A stretch of DNA of 64,000 bases from Isoetes taiwanensis (taxonomy: Eukaryota; Streptophyta; Lycopodiopsida; Isoetales; Isoetaceae): contig JAJEKV010000053.1 in the NCBI GenBank assembly GCA_021234155.1, positions 62,001 through 126,000 on the forward strand. Direction: 5' to 3'. A model generated the notes under the pieces. The model worked only from the letters and a program-made list of their open reading frames with translations. It made no database searches and had not been told where the DNA came from. The first letter of the stretch is position 1; each line of letters starts with the position of its first letter. This document shows, in pieces, positions 34,133 through 46,855 of this stretch. The position numbers and the translations under genes were made by a program.

Positions 34133-34345
34133 CATGTACACCATCTTCACGCATTTCTTTGTACAGGTTCAGATCATGACGTGATTGCCCGCATTAAATA
34201 TATCCAACAACTAGAGAAGTCCAGGAGTGCTCACTGCGATAAACCATCATATTGAAAACCTCACGGGCATCAGCCAAGTTCCCACATATACCTAAGATAT
34301 GCCACAAGCCCACATAAACTAGGGTTTGCTCCCCTAGGGGCAACC
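34133..34345 (-). pseudogene. PPR protein pseudogene, N-terminal part
   Basis: Minus-strand text LGICGNLADAREVFNMM, VYRSEHSWTSLVVGYI and LYKEMREDGVHV is a standard plant PPR segment and stops exactly at the TTAA bordering element 1. The reading resumes with KRFTFIALLKACPQL beyond the element at 26,587. Upstream of 34,345 the homology fades into AT-rich sequence, so the N-terminus is missing. Confidence 0.85.
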
Positions 34346-35294
34346 AAAAAACTCAGACTTTTTGCAGACCATGCATAATTAGCCATGCATGCATTACTAA
34401 CACATTATTAATTGATTCATATAGAATTTTTATTGATTTTGCATGTATTGCCTATACTTTTGAGTGTGGTTCATCGAGTTGCAGCTTATTGTCTCCTGAG
34501 TCAGATGACATTTATAGCATTTATTTATTTGAGGATTTTCAATTTAAGATTCTCTCTTAGCTACCAATGGATTTTGGATTTGGATACGTATGCATATTAT
34601 AATTAAATTTCCAAAGAACATGATTCTGACCAAATCATCATGAGTGTTCTAAGACAAACATAAGATGAAAACCAGACAAATGAATTGTGTTTGTGAGATG
34701 CTCCATTTGTATATTATTCTCGCACATTCATTTCATGCGAGGAACATGCCACAATATGTGGCTTGCCATGTTGGCTTCCAATTGTAATGTTACAAATAAA
34801 TGCAACCTGCTCTCAGCCACTCTTTTTGTGGCAATAGATTTAACTTTCTCGTCAGGGGTGACTCAATTTAGTGAAGACATCCTTCTTGAATTAATGCTTG
34901 CCAATTGACAAGGCTATAATGTTGTTTCTTTTCCGATAAAATACAATATCACCGTGCTTTTGCAACGAAAAACGATCTTGCTCCAAGCTTTTCTACATAA
35001 TTCCAAATAAGTGCGGTGGAAATGGTCCAGATTTCTCGGTTCTCTCTCAGAATACTTTTTCAGAACACTTATGTAGCAGCTTTAGTCTCGAGAAGCAAGC
35101 ATGGCATATCGATCCTAAAGGAGCCCATTTACAATATCCATATGAACAATAGATACTTACAGCTTCAACAAGATGATAATGTGGTATCTGTGGAAACAGA
35201 TGCACAACATGTAATGTCATGGTGAATGTTATTAAACAACCCATAATCTCGATCAAGAGTTGACAAACCTCCACGTAAATAACTCCATTCCTGA
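34346..35294. other. AT-rich interval, no gene seen
   Basis: Only short frames (60-75 codons) with biased composition occur on either strand. No repeat shared with the rest of the window was noticed. Confidence 0.5.
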
Positions 35295-35645
35295 ATGCAT
35301 ATTATGCATATTATGGTCCCTTTATTGGTCCCTTTATCACAAGAGGGGTTCATTAATTCATTACGGTTTGTAAGGTCCACGCCACCCATTTTTTCTTTCT
35401 TTTTAAAACCACCCCTTCCTTGGGCTTTATAAATTACACAAATACTCCTTGGGCAAAAATGTAGTGTCAATAAAGGGCTACCTGAACCATGAATTATAAT
35501 AGTTGTTTTAGATAGATAGGTAGGTAGGTAGATGTAAAAGTCACAATTGCATATAAAAATGGAGGGTGTAGCTTTTGGGGTAGACAATTAATGGGTATGT
35601 GCAGGTGTTGTCAGTTACATATGGAAATAATTGTGGCAATGGAAT
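35295..35645. repeat. Duplicated BAHD upstream block, copy 3 (partial)
   Basis: Matches about 22,655-23,100: TATGGTCCCTTTATTGGTCC, GGTCCACGCCACCCATTT, CCACCCCTTCCTTGGGCTTT, the AGATAGATAGGTAGGTAGG tract and GTTACATATGGAAATAATTG. About 100 bp are deleted between GTAGCTTTT and GGGGTAGACAATTAATGGG. No acyltransferase coding sequence accompanies it. A LINE fragment follows at once. Confidence 0.8.
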
Positions 35646-35654
35646 AATTGTGGA

Positions 35655-36562
35655 AATAATTACATATGGAAGTAATATGTTTCAGTTCTTGAATTCGGGA
35701 TCAAGGCTTACCAACATATGCAGAACTCTCACTTGCTGGACAATTTGGAGACACAGAAATAGGGTTTGCTTGGAGGGGAAAACACCAGATTTGATATGGA
35801 TTAAAACAAACTTGCTTACTACTATCCAGCAGACTGCCTCCGCTCACAAAGCTCTCCGTGGTGTTAAATATGAGAAAGGATGGGATCGAATTGGGAAATT
35901 TAAGAATACATACAATTTTTTCTTCCTAATAGTAACTGATCCTGATGGTTTGCTACACAGAGCAGCAGAGGAGACTGAGGAATCTGGGTGCCCCCATCAG
36001 ATGGCTTAGCAATAACGAGAATGAGGATCTGTACATTCCCAGATTGGAGCTGGAGCAGCGCATCATTAGCCTCAAAAAAGAGATGATCCACTCTATGGCA
36101 ATCAAGAAACTGTTGGACAGATCTGAGATCTGGAGGTACAACAGTTTGAAACCATTTTTCCAAGCTCTATTCCATAAATGGCAACAGAAGAGAGAAGCTC
36201 GAGTATTTATGTTGCTAGATTATACCACCTTCATTGTGGAAGAACTAGATGAGCTCCTCAACATATTTGGTAGATCTGCTATAGCAGATCTCGCTATCCA
36301 AGATTTGCTTGAGGCCAATCAGTGATCTTAGGGCTTAGCTTGCTTTTGGATATTAGTATTTTTCTGAACTTTTAAGTCTATTTTTTGTATGCAGCCTATA
36401 TGGCTTATTTCCTTCCTTATGTTGTTTCATAAAGGAAGGCTTTTTTGTTCTGTGACATACATATATCTTCCAGGCTTGGAAGATCCTGACATGATGTATT
36501 CCATGTAAAATGAATACAAAACCCACCTTGCCTTCAAAAAATAAAATAAAAAAAATAAAAAT
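35655..36562 (+). mobile_element. LINE 3' fragment (5' truncated)
   Basis: The frame with CWTIWRHRNRVCLEGKTPDL then LLTTIQQTASAHKALRGVKY resembles the end of a plant LINE reverse transcriptase ORF (region after the RT domain). A shift near 35,950 leads to a second frame ending at 36,325 (LRNLGAPIRWLSNNENEDLY, charged helices). A 3' UTR and an A-rich tail (AAAATAAAATAAAAAAAATA) close it at about 36,562. The 5' end is truncated inside the BAHD upstream block, as is common for LINE insertions. Confidence 0.65.
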
Positions 36563-36979
36563 AAAATATACCACCGAATTTGGATATTCAACTAATCTAA
36601 CCCATCCATTTGCAAGGTCGATGTGATGCATCGCTTTAGTTAAGGGATGCCAAATATGAGCGGGAAAGCCATGGCTATGGCCGAATGGAAGCGGCCAATC
36701 CGGCGATCATACAAGGAAGGCCTGTTTTTGGAGTAGGGTCTAAGTTAGATATTGGGGTACAAAAAAGCGCGACAAGCGGAAGCAGATTAAGCACGCGGGC
36801 GCCTATTCTTCGCACTTTCGCTTTCCGTGGCGTAGCCGCTTTTAAAACAATGATCCGGCCGTCGGATCGGAATCATTCGCTCTGAATCGATAATTGATCC
36901 GGCCAGACTGACGAGATTATACCCTACTTTACAGTCCCTGAATTGTACCCTCTCGCCCCGAGATTTTTTCCTTCCGGCG

Positions 36980-39900
36980 CTTGTTTCATACCTTGCTCTT
37001 TGGTTAATTCCTTCGCTTTTTCAGATGGCCGGAGAAGGGATTATTCCTCAAAGAGTAAATCACCGGCAGGATACCGGGGTGGATCAAGAAGATTGGAACA
37101 AAGGTATGGATGTAACCATTCAATCCTTTAAAGAAAAAAAGGCAAAATAAAATTTATTTTGTCCGCGACTCATCCAAGCAACAATTGGAGGACTTGGTCG
37201 AAGTTCACGGATTCCGATCCCGGGATTACCAAACAACTAATTGAGGAAACCGTTGCTTTGGCATTTGCTTGGGAGCATTGTGGTCGTGCGAGCAAGATCA
37301 TGAGGGTCATAAGATAAATTGGGATGCATACAAGTCACGTGTTACCGTTTGGTCGAGAAAAACCAAGGGATGATATGGATGTAAAGAAAGAAGATGTTAA
37401 AAAAATGAAAAACCGCATACATCCTTCAAGGCAAAGCACACCTCAGCCTTCAGGCAGAAGAACACCTCAGATGGAATTAAAAGCGAAATCAGGTCAGCCA
37501 AATGAATTTTCTGTTTGCAATTGTAGTTTCAATATTTCTTTGATTGATGAGGAAGTAAAGAAGTTGGAAACAGAGTTAGATAACCGCCAAAAACATTTGG
37601 CTAAGATTATTAGTAACATTGAGGTTGACAACAATTCCCCTAGCACAGGGAGCAAGTAATGATTGATATAGCAAAGAAGGAGGTGAGTAGACTACAGATG
37701 AATTATCCGCTTTGAATGACAAAGCGATAAAAACAGATGAAGATTTGACCCAGATTGCGATTTGAAGCATAAAATAAGTGGAGAGCTTTACGCTCGCCCA
37801 AACCGAAGCTTGCCTTCCAAAGGTAAGTGTTGAAGCAAGAGATCTAAAGGAGAAGAAGCAAAGGCTAAAAGCCTCTTTAGAATTCGACTTCAAGAAAGCA
37901 GGGTAATTTTAGAAGTCTGCTAGGCGGTTGATGCACCAGGACACCGGGGAATCTCTATCATGACTATGAAGAGCGCATTGCCGGGGTTTTATGGAGAACT
38001 CATAGGCCGCATGTGGATTGGTATTCAATCCACAATATACTTTGAATATGAAGTTGCCATGTGAACATGCCTATCACTTGGCATGTTGCATGCTTCAGAT
38101 GAAAAGAAGGCATGCTCGTGTGCTTAAAGGAAGTTCCTGTGGATTTGTTTGTGGAACTTGGTTTTAGAAGTTGAGCTGAAGATGGAGCTGAGGTAGCCAT
38201 CGCCAAAGTGGGTTTGGAGCAGGCACTAGTAGTGCTTTTGCTTCACCCTACAAACAGTCAACTTCTTCACCACAATTTGTTGCCGAGTCTCCATTAGTTC
38301 CCTCGATTATACTCTAGTATTTGTGGCATCACCAAAAACTCGTTACAAAAAGCCGTGGCATCACTAAGTCCGGCATAACAGGTTGAAGCATTAAAAAGGT
38401 AACCATTTGGTGTTTTTATGTGTTTGTTTTGTAAACTTTATTTCATGTCTATTCTAACTAGTTTTTACTGATTCAGATTGCTAAGGAAAAGCCCAAAAGA
38501 GAGTAAAACGCACTAGTGGTTGACAAAGACCGATGAAGAAGAAGAGTTCGCATCGACCGCTGCGGTAGCTTGTGAGCACCATAAAGTCGAGGTTGAGGAG
38601 TAGAACCGCAGGAGAAAGCTCCGTGGTTGATGAAGTTGTAGATCCGGACGGAAGAAGCCGGTGGTGTTGATCACATTGCAACAAAGGTCGGCAGCAGAGA
38701 TAAAGGGAACAATGTAGAAGAAGAAGAAGAACAAGTACAAGCACTGCGAAGTGGGAGAAGAAGAAGAAGGGTAGCCCCCTAAGAAGATGCCAACACAACC
38801 TCCAAAAGGTGATCCTTAATGTTATTTACAAAATGTTAATCGTCGGTGTCCGTGTTCGATGTCGAAGTTCCCGAAAACTTTGAAATAACCGTTAAATTGA
38901 TGTCGAGAATTGATGTTAGGATTTGTTAAATTGATGTCAATTGTTGATGTTAAATTTAAGACCTGAATTGTTGATGTTCCTGAATTGTTGAATTGAATTT
39001 AAGACTGTTAAATTGATGTCGAATTATTGATGTTTGAGTTTTTGTTTTATGAATGTTGCGAGACCCTTAGAAAAGAAAAAACTTGTCATCCTAGACTTAA
39101 ATGGAGTTCGGTGAGCACATTCCAAAAAGAACCGTAATTAAAATTCAAACAGAAATTGAAGAAGCATTATGCGGGGAAAGTGGTGGTGTGCAGACCGTAT
39201 CGATGATAAAGTTTTAGAAGGGTGCTTTTGCATTTTGAGGTAGCCATATGGTCTTCTATGATGAAGCACAACATCATAGAAATCCTAAATATTATAGTGC
39301 CACCTTCCCTTTATAGGAAGGTTCAAGTTCATTTGGGGTCGAAAGAGTGCGAGGTGATGCCTTTTTCAATTTTCGGGGAATCCGAACAAGCCAGTGCTTA
39401 TGAAGCCAATTGTAAAAGTGTATGAGGCTTTTGAGGATGTAGGGGAGCTAGTGCTAGTTGATGACTCATTGTACAAGACTTTCTTGTCCCCACAAGACAC
39501 TTGCTTCATAATTGAAAAATTTGATAATGACATCAATGACAAAGGTTTCAATTTCTTAGCTGCATTTCTGCAAACTTGGCTCCATGCCAAGAATCCTCAA
39601 AAGTGGTTGCACGAGCAGTATGTTGAAGATAAAGTTCAAGAAGAGGACATCGACATACTTAGGCTTCTGGCTGACCATCTAAGTGAGCTAGCGAGGTGGA
39701 AAGTGGCTATTCTCAAAAGCATTCAGTTAATGAAGGAAATTGTTAAGGTATGTTGTTTAATTTCATTTAGTTGTGTTGTTATGCTATTGAAGTGATTGTA
39801 GTAATGTCATTGCTTTCAATTCATTTAGTTGCATTTTTTGTATGTTGTTTGATTTGAATTACTTGGTTTGACGGAACCTAGAAGTTGCAAAGGCCCGAGG

Positions 39901-40240
39901 AAGCAATTGAGGTAACTAACGCATCAACTCATAATAAAAATGATAGCAACATAGAAGAAAGATAAGCAACAAAGGTTCACATGGAGCATGTTTTGGAGAA
40001 AATAGAAACGTATACAAGTTGGTAGCGGGAGATGTCTAAGCTACAAGGCTTCATAGATCATATAAGTATAAACATACCGATGCAAAAGGGAGATAAAGTA
40101 CATGAAGATAATAATAACAATCCTGCAGTAATAATAATCTTGATTTTGTCAATGAACGGGATGAAGAGCAGTAAGAGAAGATAAAACACAAGATACTACT
40201 CTTATTGCCGTCACCGCACTTCAAATGATGCAAAGAATGT
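36980..40240 (+). pseudogene. Second gene region of element 2, unassigned
   Basis: Coding-like pieces: LIEETVALAFAWEHCGRASK near 37,230; a 111-codon frame at 37,324-37,659 with a lysine-rich start, FSVCNCSFNISLIDEEVKKL and a coiled-coil-like tail; LPCEHAYHLACCMLQMKRR near 38,050-38,110, which looks like a Cys/His zinc-binding segment; acidic and arginine tracts at 38,520-38,780; and a 133-codon frame at 39,394-39,795 (VKVYEAFEDVGELVLVDDSL, FLAAFLQTWLHAKNPQKWLH). The spacing suggests several exons or a frameshifted gene. No known family is recognised. Confidence 0.45.
38900..39045 (+). repeat. Degenerate GTTAAATTGATGTCGAATT repeat
   Basis: Words such as TTAAATTGATGTC and ATTGTTGATGTT recur seven to eight times without an exact period, inside element 2. 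Confidence 0.55.
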
Positions 40241-41329
40241 GAATTCTCACGTATAGAATAAGAGTCTATAGACTCTTTTCAATATTTATGTAACTTAGCT
40301 CAGATGTAACTATAACAAGATGACAAAGTGAGTTGTACAGTTTTGTACATATATTGTAACAATTTTGTATCTAATGAATATAATATTTACCACTTGCGGA
40401 GTTTCTACTTGCAAAATTGTTGTCCCGGTTTATATTTGAATGTAATGGTTTCTCCTATGCTTGTCTCGTATCCGACAAAGATGAAGTCCAAATCCTAATT
40501 GGTTAAACAAACAAACCTGTATATGAAGCCAATCTTTGAACATATGCATGTAAAAGGGTTTAGAATATTTACTTTGTGCATTGTCTTGAGCAGTCCCCAA
40601 TTGAACACTTGCAGAAAGTTTCCACCATTTGTTTCCAAGGACCAAACCTGAAGGGACAGGCAGTTAAGCATAAACTCGAAAACAATTAGCACGCCGCCAG
40701 ACAAAGCAAAAACAGACAAAGCACAAAGAAAGAAGACATTGCACAAGTCGGTCGGGACTACAAATTTACGTGCAACAAAGAATTTGTTAGCTTCCATTGA
40801 TAGGTTTGTTAGAAACAATAGGTTTGTTAGAAACAATGTAGCAAAGAATGAGCCACTTTACATGTGAATTGATGTGCTTCGCCTCTTCAAGCGAAGTAAA
40901 AAACGGTCGGTGATGTTAGCAGCCTACGAGGAAGGGATGCCATCACTTTTTGGCATGTCTCTTCACTCATCTTGAACTTGTTGTTGCCAAGACTCTCCAT
41001 ATCAAATTTCACTTGTCTAATAAGGTATTTGTACACACTAGCAACCTGCTTGTCCACTAATAACTCAAAGTTGAGTGCATCTGTCGCTTGTAGTAGTGGC
41101 CGTAAACTATGACTTCTCCCACACCAAATGCGGAACCCCATGAGTCTTCATATGCATCTAACAATGTATTTTTAGTCTCTGACACCTAAGAACATAAAAA
41201 GTCAACTCCTTCATCATCCTCCGGATCTCGCATTTACAGAAAGTTATCTCCAACTTCTAGAACGTAATCGGAGGTATTCATTAGCCTCATCATCATCCTC
41301 TTCTTCATCCTCATCCTCATCTTCATCTT

Positions 41330-43725
41330 GAACCGCTTTTGTTGGGTGATTGTTTTCTCGTAGATTTCTTCAACTTCAGTTACATTTGTGGACCAAGCTC
41401 CCAATCGAAGCTTTGTTCATGCAATCATCCATTTTCCATGAAAGCAAAAGGGACAAACAAGAGAGGCACCTGTGGGCAACTTTTGCGAGATTTGTTTTGT
41501 CACATGGTCGATGGAATGAAGTTTAGAGCTCCCACAAAGTGATCTCCATTCCCTCTTTTCAGATTTGTCTACATTTTCGGGTTCAATATGCCAAAAACCG
41601 CAATATAGAACAGAAAAATGTCATTTCAAATGAAGAAGAATGCAATGGTACTGATTGAATTTACCTTCTTATATTTGGGTCTGGTGGGTTGTTCATCATA
41701 TACCAATTCATGAAATCCATAACGTCTTTGGCACGCTCAATTTCCGGGAATCATACTTCAATTGTTCTCTTGCCAAAATCCTTTTAGGATTGCACCTTGT
41801 CCATCATGTTCTCCTTTCCCATGAGAGTGGCAAAAAATTCCATTCATACTCAATTCCTTCACTATTGACATAGTTCCTTCCTAAATACCAAAAAGGTCTT
41901 GCTCCTTTGAACCTGTCTTTGTGCAACCATCACTCAAAAAATATGTTTGTTGTACAAAATATTTTGTACTCGAGCCGATGCATGAACTTTCAAGCAATGT
42001 TGTACAAACTCACCGCTATGATCTCTATCATCTGGAAATATAAAAATGTACTTCCTTTATGATTCTCCTCTCATTACTGGCTGATGATCATTGAGTTGTC
42101 TTCCTCTTTCTTTCTTCGCTTTTCTTCTCTAGTTCCTTCTCTCGCTTCCTTAGCTTCCATATCTTCTATCTCATCCGGGTTGCATGTCTATATGTGATAT
42201 GAACCGAGACAACTGCACCTTCAGGAAAAGTATCCAAGCACTTCTCAATTGCTTTGCTCGCGCCGGTGTGCAACATAATTGTGTGGGATGAATTGTACCG
42301 TTGTCTTCAAGCATGCTTTTGGAATTGGGGCGTGCTCTCTTTCTTGTATGCAAGTCTAGTTACCTTTCTTTGGTTTCTTTCACGCCATTTTTTCTTGGTG
42401 GTCTCCTTCATGTAACCAACCTCTTCTTTGTTTTTTTGAAAACAAAGATCAGTTTGTAAGTTTGCAAACACAAGCACAACAATCACAAGCACAAAATCAT
42501 TTAAGCACAAATGCCAAATACACTACCTTTTTCAAACCTGTTTCCACTCCACTTTGTAATCGGACTCCTTTGGACATATTGGCAACCTTGTTTGTAATAC
42601 CACACGAAATTTGTTTGTAAGATGTTGCATCAATCATCTTAACAACTCAAAATAGAATGTTCAAACATCTTAACATTAAAAAAAAGAGTACCTTTTCAAT
42701 CCACAATCCTTGCATGCCACCATCGACAATTATGTTTGTGCCACTCTTCATCTTCATCCTTAGGGCGATCATTTGCCTCCAAAAATCACTAGTAAATTTA
42801 TAAACATGGTTCTTGGTCGCACAAAAGTTACCATCACCACAAAAAAGACAAGTACGGTTGCAATCTTTATGCACGCCATTTGGATGCGTTCGATTTTTGT
42901 TGAGTGCTTGCATCACATATTCAAAGTGCATGTGATATTGGCGTGAACAAGTTTCTCTTTCATTTAAAAGCGCCTCACAAATGATGGCTTCAAAGAATTC
43001 AAATGTCTTTTGGGTAATCTTAATGTCATTATATTCCTTCTTGAAGTTCATGTAAAATTGCAAGCGCAAACAAAGAAGATCTATATAGAAACAGATATAT
43101 GCAAATGTAAGAAACATACTAAGGTGGAAATCACCGAGATATTTCAAGCGGTTGTATTGGATGATCAATTTTATCGCCATCCGGCTGTAACAAACTTTCT
43201 CACATGCTTCTGTCGTATGGTGAAACTTCGTGTGTTTTTCGGTCTCAGAACTTGTAAACACAATTCCTAACCTCGTCACTCAATGCATCACACCCCTTTT
43301 TCCTTGAAAACATTGACCACGCACCACATTCTTGGTGCGCCATTATTCTTCTTCGGTTCGTTGCAAAGAACAACAGATTTTCTAGATATATGAAGGAGGC
43401 GGCGACAACAGATTGGTTGATGGATTTTTTCGATGAAGATACCATTTGCAAAGTAGACTTTCTTGCTTGCAATACATCTGTCTTCCTTAATTTCTTTTTG
43501 TTCATTGAGTGTCTCCTAAACATTTTTAATCACATTCTTCATGATCTTGCTTTGATCATGATCAACAAAATCCACTTCCATTGGCAATTTCGCCTTCACT
43601 CTCTTCACAAAAACATTGCACCACCATTGCTTTATCCCTTCTTTCAAAGGCTTTGTGATTTCGTTGAAACAATCGTCCATTTTTTGGACAATTCTTGAAG
43701 CCTTCTCGCACTCAGCCTCGTTCAA
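41330..43725 (-). pseudogene. Transposase of element 2, internally deleted
   Basis: Pieces in order on the minus strand: MNEAECEKASRIVQKMDDCF (43,725); a 210-codon frame at 43,279-42,647 with FFEAIICEALLNERETCSR, YHMHFEYVMQALNKNR, CNRTCLFCGDGNFCATKNHV and YKFTSDFWRQ, matching the Cys-rich part of element 1; CLDTFPEGAVVS joined directly to VHITYRHA near 42,200; DDRDHSGEFVQ; DGCTKDRFKGARPFWYLG; and YEWNFFATLMGKE near 41,830. The segment that carries the first acidic residue (DFA..) in element 1 is missing between PEGAVVS and VHITYRH, so this copy could not be catalytic even without its stops. Confidence 0.7.
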
Positions 43726-44182
43726 TTTCGGGGTGCAAGTTTTTTTCTCTCTCTCCCTTTCTTTTTCATTTGTCTTGATTGCCTTCTTCTCTCGGCTTGA
43801 ATTTCCCGGAAAACTTTGAGTCTCTTTTCCTCATCCAAATCAGAAACTAATTGATCCATTGAGGATCCGTGATGTACGAGAATTTTGCAAGACAGAGAAA
43901 CCGTGATCTACAAAGAACGGTTCGTTTGTGAGGTACAAAGCTGAATGATCATTCCCGCCACAAAAGAATTCAAGAAACAGACCCGCCATCTCAAAACAGA
44001 CCCGGCGCCGATCATTTGAACCGAATTTGATTTTCGAGCAGCCATGTCATCGATCAGGAAGCAATTTGCTAAAACGGATCATCGTGTTTCCCTCTCCAAG
44101 CACCCCAAGCACTGGCAGATCAAGCCTTAAAAGCGGGGAAGGTCCGGGGGTGCTTTTGTACCCCAATATCTAACTTAGACCC

Positions 44183-46404
44183 GTGTCGGATGAACTATCG
44201 AACTACCGCATAAGATACCTTTGTTTTGTTTGAATGTGGACTAACATTGAAGAAGCCAGAATCGCGTGGTACTTACCAAATGCTTCGTGCTTCTTTCAGT
44301 ACTCTAGAATTCCAGCATTTGCATGATCTGGCTATGGATTCCGGTAGTCACCTTGCAGAAAGACTCATCCTCATGAGCGGTTTATTAGGCGCCAAAGAAG
44401 ATTATTCTTTGGATCGCCCTATTTGGCATGATTGCAGAGAGTTGTCACGACTTTTTCTCACCGAACTTCCCCTGCGCCTCCACCGGATCTAGGCGTCTTG
44501 AAGGCTTTGAGTATCTCTATTCTTGATGATACAATTAATTGATGTTTTTTAATTCCTGACATAATTTTGGATTTAAAAGCTTATTTCTGCAAAGAGAGAC
44601 TATTCCTGAATCAAATTTTTTAGCGGGTTCGTCTCCAAACAGAGGGCAAATTTTATTTTGCAGAAAAGTTCTTTCCAAAAAAAAAATCATTTGTAGAGCG
44701 GATCATTCAAATCAATGGATTCATTAAATTTCTTTCGGAAGGCGAGAATGGAGGATAGGAAAAATTCTTCCTCGGATATATGAATAGCATACATAAGGGC
44801 TTTTACTTTCGCGAAGATTTAAACCCCATGGACATCATAGTAAGGATGCGAGAAGGTTTCTACAACCTTGCATTCATACCGCATATCCAAGATAGTTAGA
44901 GGAAGCTTTTTTGTGCCAAAACTTCCTGGGTTGAAGCCAAGCAATTGGCAAGGGAAATTGCAGGATCAATGGTGGTCCCGATATTTATTTGGTTGGTTTA
45001 TGCCTCCCAAGGTGTCCCTTTCAAGCCTATTCGTATGAGGCCATCGAGTGAAATTATTATCACTTAAAGGCATATCATCCGAATATGCTAGTTCCTTTGC
45101 ACGCCCGGCCGATGCTCGGAATTCTCGGACATGGAATTTGAGATACCTTTTCCCCCCTTTATATCGGTATAATCGGTGGTGGTCCGGTGATCAACAGAGC
45201 CGATTTTTCTTCTCAGATCCATTTTGGTCCTTTATATGAACCAAATCCGGAAGTTGGTCGCCTTCCGCTTGTGCTAATCCCGCACAAGGCTACATAAGAG
45301 ACCTAATCATTTTTTCGCCACGACCGGGCAAAGAAGGGCACACACGTCTTCTCTTCTCAATGCAGAGCCACGGCGATCGGCAAAGAACCGAGAATGGGCC
45401 CGGGAGCAATGAATCCAAAAATGATTTAGCAACTAATCAAATGGTAGCGTGGGAGTTGAGTTACGCTTTGACCGAGTAGTATATGAGGCATTTTTTGTTA
45501 TTAGGATGGATATAGCCGCCGGGTTACGGAGCAGTTCGACCCATTCCTTCCTTTCTCTGAGCCTGCATTGCGAATGATTACTGCCTTCAATATTCTGAAG
45601 TGCCATTCAAAGGCTTTCCATCTAACTGCTATGTGGTGCAAATCAGACAAAGTCTTTCCATCTTTATGTTTATTTGCTTTTTGAATCTTATTATATTTTT
45701 TATCTTTCTTTTGTAATAGGCATTGAACCTATTTCTTTTTGCGACCATCCCAAATTTTTGCGTTGAAGTCCCTTCTTTTCTACCCGGTAAAGTCGAACTT
45801 TACCTAAATTTTGTGAGACAGTTTACCGCATAGCCAAGCATCCAATGAATTCCTCTTATATATGCTATTTTATCATCAATGGAGGAGGTATTTGTGCAAC
45901 CAGTGGTGAATGCAAAGTTCCGGATGACTCGATTTGATATCTCACATTTATATTTGAGCCCCGTGGACACAACAAACAAACATCAATGCATTAGCGGCGG
46001 GTAAGATGAAGCAAATGCCTCTCCTTTTCTACAACAATGCACGAGACTTGATTCTTTGGTTGCTTCAACTTGCAACCACTATTATAGATTATGTTGTTCA
46101 TGAATTGGGCACTATTTCGAGGCCAGTCTAATTTCCATGAATTGGCATGTTATTGGTATTGCATACAAGCAATAAGATCATTTTGATATGACAGTTAATG
46201 CAGTTGGAATGATCTTCAACATTTTTAAAATTGCTTATAGCAATGCATAAAAATGAAGTGATGATGTATTGAAAAGTTCATTCAATGCTATAAAAATGGA
46301 TGGTTCTATATACAAGGTGAAAAAACATTGAGCATTAGAAAAACATTGTCTTTTTAGCATTGTCCAAGCTTTTTTAACAATCTTTGTCTACAATCACATG
46401 TAAA
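44183..46404. other. Interval with scattered plus-strand open pieces, nothing assigned
   Basis: An 88-codon frame at 44,226-44,492 (LRASFSTLEFQHLHDLAMDS, LHRI end), a piece near 44,710-44,900 (MNSIHKGFYFREDLNPMDII, VRMREGFYNLAFIPHIQDS) and 45,048-45,239 all read on the plus strand. They are protein-like, but I recognise no family. They may be remains of one gene or of the mobile element whose 3' end is at 46,431. Confidence 0.3.
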
Positions 46405-46431
46405 GCCCACCGACGGTGGGCAATTTACTAG
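46405..46431 (+). mobile_element. Helitron 3' terminus (plus strand)
   Basis: A perfect hairpin GCCCACC-GAC-GGTGGGC at 46,405-46,421 is followed by AATTTACTAG and then T, the classical Helitron 3' structure (hairpin about 10 nt before CTRR). The element body lies to the left. I could not locate its 5' TC end. Confidence 0.75.
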
Positions 46432-46464
46432 TAGAATAGAATAGAATAGAATAGAATAGAGAGT
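46432..46464 (+). repeat. (GAATA)n microsatellite
   Basis: TAGAATAGAATAGAATAGAA continues for about six units between a Helitron 3' end and a possible Helitron 5' end. Confidence 0.9.
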
Positions 46465-46469
46465 GACTA

Positions 46470-46492
46470 TCTATATATATAGTAATAAAGGA
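46470..46492 (+). mobile_element. Possible Helitron 5' terminus
   Basis: TCTATATATATAGTAATAAA then GG after an A matches the usual plant Helitron 5' end (TC followed by a TATA-rich, AATAAAGG-type stretch). Its own 3' end would lie to the right on the plus strand. The only plus-strand candidate seen is at 61,712, so the pairing is open. Confidence 0.5.
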
Positions 46493-46855
46493 GTTTTTGG
46501 GATAATCTGTGCACAAAATCTCGCGCGTTGAATTTTTTTAGGGTTTTTTTTTTTTGTCGTTGATTATCTCCACGTTAGAAGAGAAACCGTTTTTTTTCTA
46601 TGGCGATGTCTTTCTGGGTAGATCAATGCATACGAGAGAAAGGAGAAAGGACTGTGCACGATTTTGCCCTATTGTGCTGGGAGAAAGGATGTGCAATGAC
46701 CACTTGCAATCTACATGTGCCCAAAATGATCCACTGGCCCAGAAGTTACCCTATGCAAATGCACTTCCCAAAATGATCCAATGGCCCAGAAGTTATATGT
46801 AAATCCACAAGTTTCCAACATTTATATATGCCCGTTATTAGTTCAATTTGAGGGC

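Larger units (their letters stand above)
36736..44182. mobile_element. Element 2: 7.4-kb TIR DNA transposon related to element 1
   Basis: Left end GGGTCTAAGTTAGATATTGG (36,736) continues GGTACAAAA, and the right end at 44,150-44,182 is its reverse complement, about 33 bp with one or two indels. The terminal sequence resembles element 1 (GGGTNTAA..TATTGGGG) and the inner flank also has GGGGTGCTT words. The transposase lies on the minus strand (about 41,330-43,725) and the second gene region on the plus strand (36,980-40,240). The immediate flanks are AGTA and GTGT, so no TTAA is visible here. Decayed. Confidence 0.8.

Noticed and set aside
26580-34140. A 9-bp target duplication ATGTAAAAC / ATGTACACC for element 1
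   Set aside because: Two mismatches, and it does not restore the PPR frame. TTAA on both sides does.
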